In this document: positions 61,431 through 64,000 of the stretch, one piece after another
Position numbering within the stretch: the stretch's first letter is position 1
Layout of the letters: the number at the start of each line of letters is the position of its first letter
From: Candidatus Poribacteria bacterium
GTDB taxonomy: Bacteria; Poribacteria; WGA-4E; WGA-3G
Assembly (NCBI GenBank): GCA_022821965.1
Contig: JAJECN010000029.1
Coordinates: 16,102-80,101 of the forward strand
Reading direction: 5' to 3'
DNA length: 64,000 nt
Translations under genes and position numbers: made by a program
Notes under the pieces: generated by a model
Database searches by the model: none
Seen by the model: the letters and a program-made list of their open reading frames with translations, nothing else
Told to the model about the DNA's origin: nothing

Positions 61431-62195
61431 ATGTCTATTGAAAAGATTCTGATTACGGGTGCCAACGGATATCTGGCGCAATTTATCATCGACCGGCTGC
61501 ACAGTGAATATCAACTTACACTCACCGATCTCGTTGAACCCGATCGTGCATTTGCTGATACGACTTTTATCAAGGCAGACGTGACAAACACCGCCGAAAT
61601 CGAAGCAGTGTGTGCTGGGCAGGATGCCGTTGTGCATCTCGTTGCCTTAGTCCGGGGACGCTCCGATAAGCCCCTTTCACTATTCGCAGATGTTATGGTG
61701 AAAGGTACATGGAACGTAGCAGAAGCGTGCGTGAAACAAGGCGTTCAGAAACTGGTGAATATCTCAAGTATCTCAGCGTGTCCTCCTGCCCCAAGTGCAA
61801 AATTGCCTTACCAGGTGGATGACGACTTCCAGTTCGGCGGTGGGGATCTTTACTATGCGCTGGCAAAGTACCTCGGTGAGCAGATCGGCGCTGCGTATCA
61901 TCAGGCACACGGATTGGACGTGATTCACGTTCGCCCAGGAGTTATTGCCGGAGACGGACAGAACCCGGGTCCGTCAGCCCCTGATGTTGTAACGGATCCT
62001 TGGTTCGTTTACGTAGATCCGAGGGACGTTGCACAGTGTGTTGTCCGTGCGATTGAGACTCAGAAGGTAAGATACGGATCATACAACGCTGTCGCCGGAC
62101 GTGCAGATTCTCGTTTTTCGTGGAAACAAGCAGAAGACGATTTAGGATACTCACCAGAGCATAATTGGCCAGAGATTCCCGGCGGCGATGCGTAA
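61431..62195 (+). CDS. NAD-dependent epimerase/dehydratase (extended SDR)
   Basis: A 254-residue extended short-chain dehydrogenase with the N-terminal GxxGxxG variant ILITGANGYLAQFII, AGQDAVVHLVALVRGR, VNISSISACPPAP, and the catalytic Tyr-x-x-x-Lys in YYALAKYLGEQ. HVRPGVIAGDGQNPGP follows. The enzyme acts on nucleotide sugars or similar; the substrate is unknown. The AAGGA site is about 10 bases before the ATG. It lies 21 bases after the ArsC-like stop, so the two and the upstream Gfo/Idh/MocA gene are probably one operon. Confidence 0.9.
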   Translation: MSIEKILITGANGYLAQFIIDRLHSEYQLTLTDLVEPDRAFADTTFIKADVTNTAEIEAVCAGQDAVVHLVALVRGRSDKPLSLFADVMVKGTWNVAEACVKQGVQKLVNISSISACPPAPSAKLPYQVDDDFQFGGGDLYYALAKYLGEQIGAAYHQAHGLDVIHVRPGVIAGDGQNPGPSAPDVVTDPWFVYVDPRDVAQCVVRAIETQKVRYGSYNAVAGRADSRFSWKQAEDDLGYSPEHNWPEIPGGDA

Positions 62196-62238
62196 GAACG
62201 CTTATGACACCTGAAAGAGATAAAACCCAATCAGAAAC

Positions 62239-62390
62239 TGTACTGCCATCGGAAATTTAGACCACTCTCTAAACCAAGATTGTGATATACTAACAATCTA
62301 CTTGAAAGGAGTCTCCAAAACGTCCTCACGCGGCGTTGGACTATTTGACTCCTATGGAATTTCAACTTTTAGGGATTAAATCAATAGTTT
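62239..62390 (+). mobile_element. internally deleted IS3-family remnant
   Basis: 62239-62316 closely matches the left end of the intact IS at 62761, including the terminal TGTACTGCCATCGG and the GAAAGGAG site before orfA. Next comes a piece equivalent to the 3' end of orfB (62325-62374, reading PHAALDYLTPMEFQ against PHSALGYLTPLEFQ). Everything between is missing. It is a relative of the intact copy, not identical to it. No right terminal repeat is seen. Confidence 0.75.
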
Positions 62391-62409
62391 TAACCGGACA
62401 ATTTTGAAT

Positions 62410-62760
62410 TCAAGTCTTTTTTGAATCACGCTTTTTTATGGCATTGTTAGCCCCTGTACCAAATTTGGTTAACATATCTCTCCTTCTATTTGGTGCAGCT
62501 ATTAATGCTTCAACAATTTCGTTGATTAGAAGAAACATGTAGTTAACATTTGTCTGATCATTCATATCAATTATATTACCGTGTAAAGCATCATTCCCAG
62601 TTAACCTTACAATATCTAATGAATCTTTTATTCATTCATCAATACGTTTTTCATTATACATTTCTCCTATACTATTGAACAAAGTCCCTTTATATCCCAT
62701 AGATTTTACTAGTTCTTCAATAGCATGCCTCATTAAAGCACAACTTGCTCGTGGTGATAA
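62410..62760 (-). pseudogene. AT-rich DUF4145-domain gene fragment, nonsense codon and 5' end cut by the IS
   Basis: The minus strand from 62760 reads without a start into SPRASCALMRHAIEELVKSM, then IGEMYNEKRIDE, a TGA (62632-62634), IKDSLDIVRLTGNDALHGNI and NVNYMFLLINEIVEALIAA, ending at 62410. SPRA...RHAIE and RLTGNDALHG are DUF4145 signatures; this domain occurs in restriction-linked and unknown proteins. The TGA is most simply a Trp codon lost. The first codon abuts the IS left end, so the insertion removed the start. Base composition is clearly more AT-rich than neighbours, suggesting acquired DNA. Confidence 0.7.
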
Positions 62761-62839
62761 TGTACTGCCATCGGAAATTCGGGCCACCCTCTAAAACAAG
62801 ATTGTGATACAATAACAATCTACTGAAAGGAGAATTCCG

Positions 62840-63124
62840 ATGGCGAAACGAAGAAAGTTCACCCCCGAGTTTAAAGCAGAAGTCGTACTTGAGGCACTTC
62901 GCGGTGAAACTTCGCAAGCAGAACTCTGTAGACGATATAACCTCAGCGAACAACAGCTCTCGAAGTGGAAGCAGCAAGTCATTGAAAATGTGGCGACTCT
63001 GTTTGCCTCGACGGATCAGCAGTCCAGCGAGGCGGCGGAGCGTATTGCCCACCTTGAGCAGCTCGTTGGGCGGTTGACCGTGGCGTTAGATATCCAAAAA
63101 AAAGCATTGACTTTCTTGAGTTGA
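62840..63124 (+). CDS. IS3-family transposase OrfA (HTH)
   Basis: A 94-residue protein with the transposase HTH_Tnp_1 domain: RKFTPEFKAEVVLEALRGE, then ELCRRYNLSEQQLSKWKQQ, followed by a leucine-zipper helix (AERIAHLEQLVGRLTVAL). It binds the IS terminal repeats. A run of eight A (63096-63103, CAA AAA AAA G) near its end is the -1 slippery site that joins it to OrfB. AAAGGAG is 7 bases upstream of the ATG. Confidence 0.92.
   Translation: MAKRRKFTPEFKAEVVLEALRGETSQAELCRRYNLSEQQLSKWKQQVIENVATLFASTDQQSSEAAERIAHLEQLVGRLTVALDIQKKALTFLS
63096..63104 (+). other. -1 programmed frameshift site (A8G)
   Basis: Eight A followed by G. Slipping back one base continues ...QKK into SIDFLELIPSEE of the OrfB frame, giving the OrfAB transposase. 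The normal frame stops at 63122-63124. Confidence 0.75.
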
Positions 63125-63960
63125 TCCCGTCTGAAGAATGCCAAATCGTTGAGGCATTACGGACGCAGCACTCAGTGCGAGAGATTTGCGAGGTGCTGGG
63201 TTTCACCCGGAGCAACTTCTATTATCAACCGAAACTTGACCCGTCTGAAGACGTCCTGCGAGCGGAAATAGAAAAGTTAGCTGCGGCATATCCGACGTAT
63301 GGGTATCGACGTATCACACACTTGTTGGTGAAAGCGGGATACCCGGTTGGGTATCGGCGTGTTGCCCGATTGATGAAATCCGAGAACCTCTCGGTTGCTA
63401 TCAAACGTGCGTGTCAAACGACTCACTCCACTGACGGTCTGCGTCCGTGGATCAATCACCTGAAGACCCTTGAGGTCTGTCGATGCGATCAAGTCTGGGT
63501 GGGCGATATTACCTACGTCCGACTCAAGGGACACTTCATCTATCTCGCGCTGCTCATGGATGTCTTCACTCGCATGATAAGGGGGTGGAAACTCAGTCAA
63601 CAGTTGACGCAATCTCTGACGTTGAACCCGCTACGAGAGGCGTTGCGTCAAAGCGTTCCGGAGATCCATCATTCCGATCAAGGTGTGCAGTATCTTTCAA
63701 AGGCTTATCTCTCGACCCTCAGACGTCATGGGATCAAGGTTTCCGTAGCACCTCGTGGGTGTCCTTGGGAGAACGGATATGCTGAAAGACTCATCCGCAC
63801 CCTCAAGGAGGAAGAAGTTCACCTCAACGACTATCACGACATCCACGAAGCGAGAGATCGTATCAGTCATTTTATCACACAGGTGTATCACCAAAAACGC
63901 CCGCATTCGGCGTTAGGGTATCTGACACCTCTCGAATTTCAGCGAAAAAACTTGTCTTAA
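63121..63960 (+). CDS. IS3-family transposase OrfB (DDE integrase core)
   Basis: A 279-residue catalytic part of the transposase, normally made as an OrfAB fusion through the A8 frameshift; its own start would be TTG. Domains: an HTH_21 segment (YPTYGYRRITHLLVKAGY), then the rve DDE domain with Asp in CDQVWVGDITYVRL, Asp in IHHSDQGVQYLS and Glu in CPWENGYAERLIRTLKEEE, all intact. The C-terminal HSALGYLTPLEFQ is typical of the family. The frame is complete, so the element may be active. Confidence 0.93.
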   Translation: MIPSEECQIVEALRTQHSVREICEVLGFTRSNFYYQPKLDPSEDVLRAEIEKLAAAYPTYGYRRITHLLVKAGYPVGYRRVARLMKSENLSVAIKRACQTTHSTDGLRPWINHLKTLEVCRCDQVWVGDITYVRLKGHFIYLALLMDVFTRMIRGWKLSQQLTQSLTLNPLREALRQSVPEIHHSDQGVQYLSKAYLSTLRRHGIKVSVAPRGCPWENGYAERLIRTLKEEEVHLNDYHDIHEARDRISHFITQVYHQKRPHSALGYLTPLEFQRKNLS

Positions 63961-64000
63961 CTTTGCTAAATTGTGGTCTGAATAAACGTTGGCACTTCAT

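Larger units (their letters stand above)
62761..63999 (+). mobile_element. complete IS3-family insertion sequence
   Basis: A 1239-bp element. Left end TGTACTGCCATCGGAAATTC and right end GGTCTGAATAAACGTTGGCA...CTTCA are imperfect inverted repeats (about 20 of 28). The two overlapping frames orfA and orfB are in the -1 relation. One base of flank remains on the right, so the target duplication cannot be checked. It sits directly before the broken DUF4145 gene. Confidence 0.9.

Noticed and set aside
62632..62634. TGA in the DUF4145 frame as a second selenocysteine codon
   Set aside because: No hairpin follows it, the gene lacks a start and is AT-rich and decayed; a lost Trp codon is simpler.
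1..64000. rRNA or tRNA genes
   Set aside because: I looked for rRNA-like stretches and T-loop words (GGTTCGANTCC) and saw none; a covariance-model scan would be needed to exclude a tRNA.

Overview
The window reads as a chromosomal segment of a Gram-negative-type (two-membrane) bacterium of roughly even base composition. A TonB-dependent receptor, several lipoboxes, LolD/MacB-type ABC genes and many signal peptides support two membranes. The gene content is: five Gfo/Idh/MocA oxidoreductases, ThuA, a PhyH dioxygenase, a cyclase-family hydrolase, LamG and TolB-like exported proteins, a CehA/McbA-type metallohydrolase and dispersed inositol genes. This resembles what I know of Candidatus Poribacteria and related environmental lineages. 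That assignment is inference; there is no rRNA or tRNA in the window to test it.

Layout. 1-5.2 kb: 3' part of gpmI (cut by the window edge), a Uma2-family protein, two divergent LamG exported proteins, a methyltransferase and an aldo/keto-reductase-like protein. 5.2-9 kb: five exported or lipoprotein genes in which a TolB-like propeller plus lipoprotein pair occurs twice; two of the genes have sigma-54-type promoters. 9-20 kb: small-molecule metabolism (cyclase, EamA transporter, MDR dehydrogenase, CehA-like hydrolase, two Gfo/Idh/MocA enzymes, PhyH dioxygenase, a degenerate ABC ATPase) and a three-repeat carboxypeptidase-regulatory membrane protein. 20-23.4 kb: a TonB receptor and coaD. 23.4-34.4 kb: a WD40-metzincin fusion, ThuA, recX-alaS, two envelope proteins, larB and a compact ABC transporter. 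34.4-36.4 kb: iolG and iolE-like genes. 36.4-42.3 kb: a defence-like island on the minus strand, running toxin, antitoxin-FRG-TPR fusion, TPR protein, DUF262-HNH (GmrSD-like) protein, restriction-endonuclease-like protein. 42.5-58.1 kb: an uncharacterised large protein, iolA/mmsA, an S41 protease, gatA/gatC, pcrA/uvrD, uvrA, a duplicated nucleotidyltransferase-like protein and a VOC protein. 58.3-62.2 kb: two more exported proteins, then Gfo/Idh/MocA, an ArsC-like selenoprotein candidate and an epimerase. 62.2-64 kb: an IS remnant, an AT-rich broken DUF4145 gene and an intact IS3-family element ending one base before the window edge.

The strongest non-routine signals are these. (1) Six exported proteins of four different fold types end in the same short C-terminal tag (Val, about ten residues, then Thr-Trp-Gly-x-Leu/Ile-Lys, then 2-5 residues), a candidate sorting or attachment signal. 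(2) An ArsC/thioredoxin-fold gene has an in-frame TGA at the first position of a would-be CxxC, followed at once by a SECIS-like hairpin. (3) A toxin-like gene overlaps a gene whose N-terminus looks like the matching small antitoxin but is fused to FRG and TPR domains. Several intergenic repeat families also occur, one of which supplies the ribosome-binding site of two unrelated genes.
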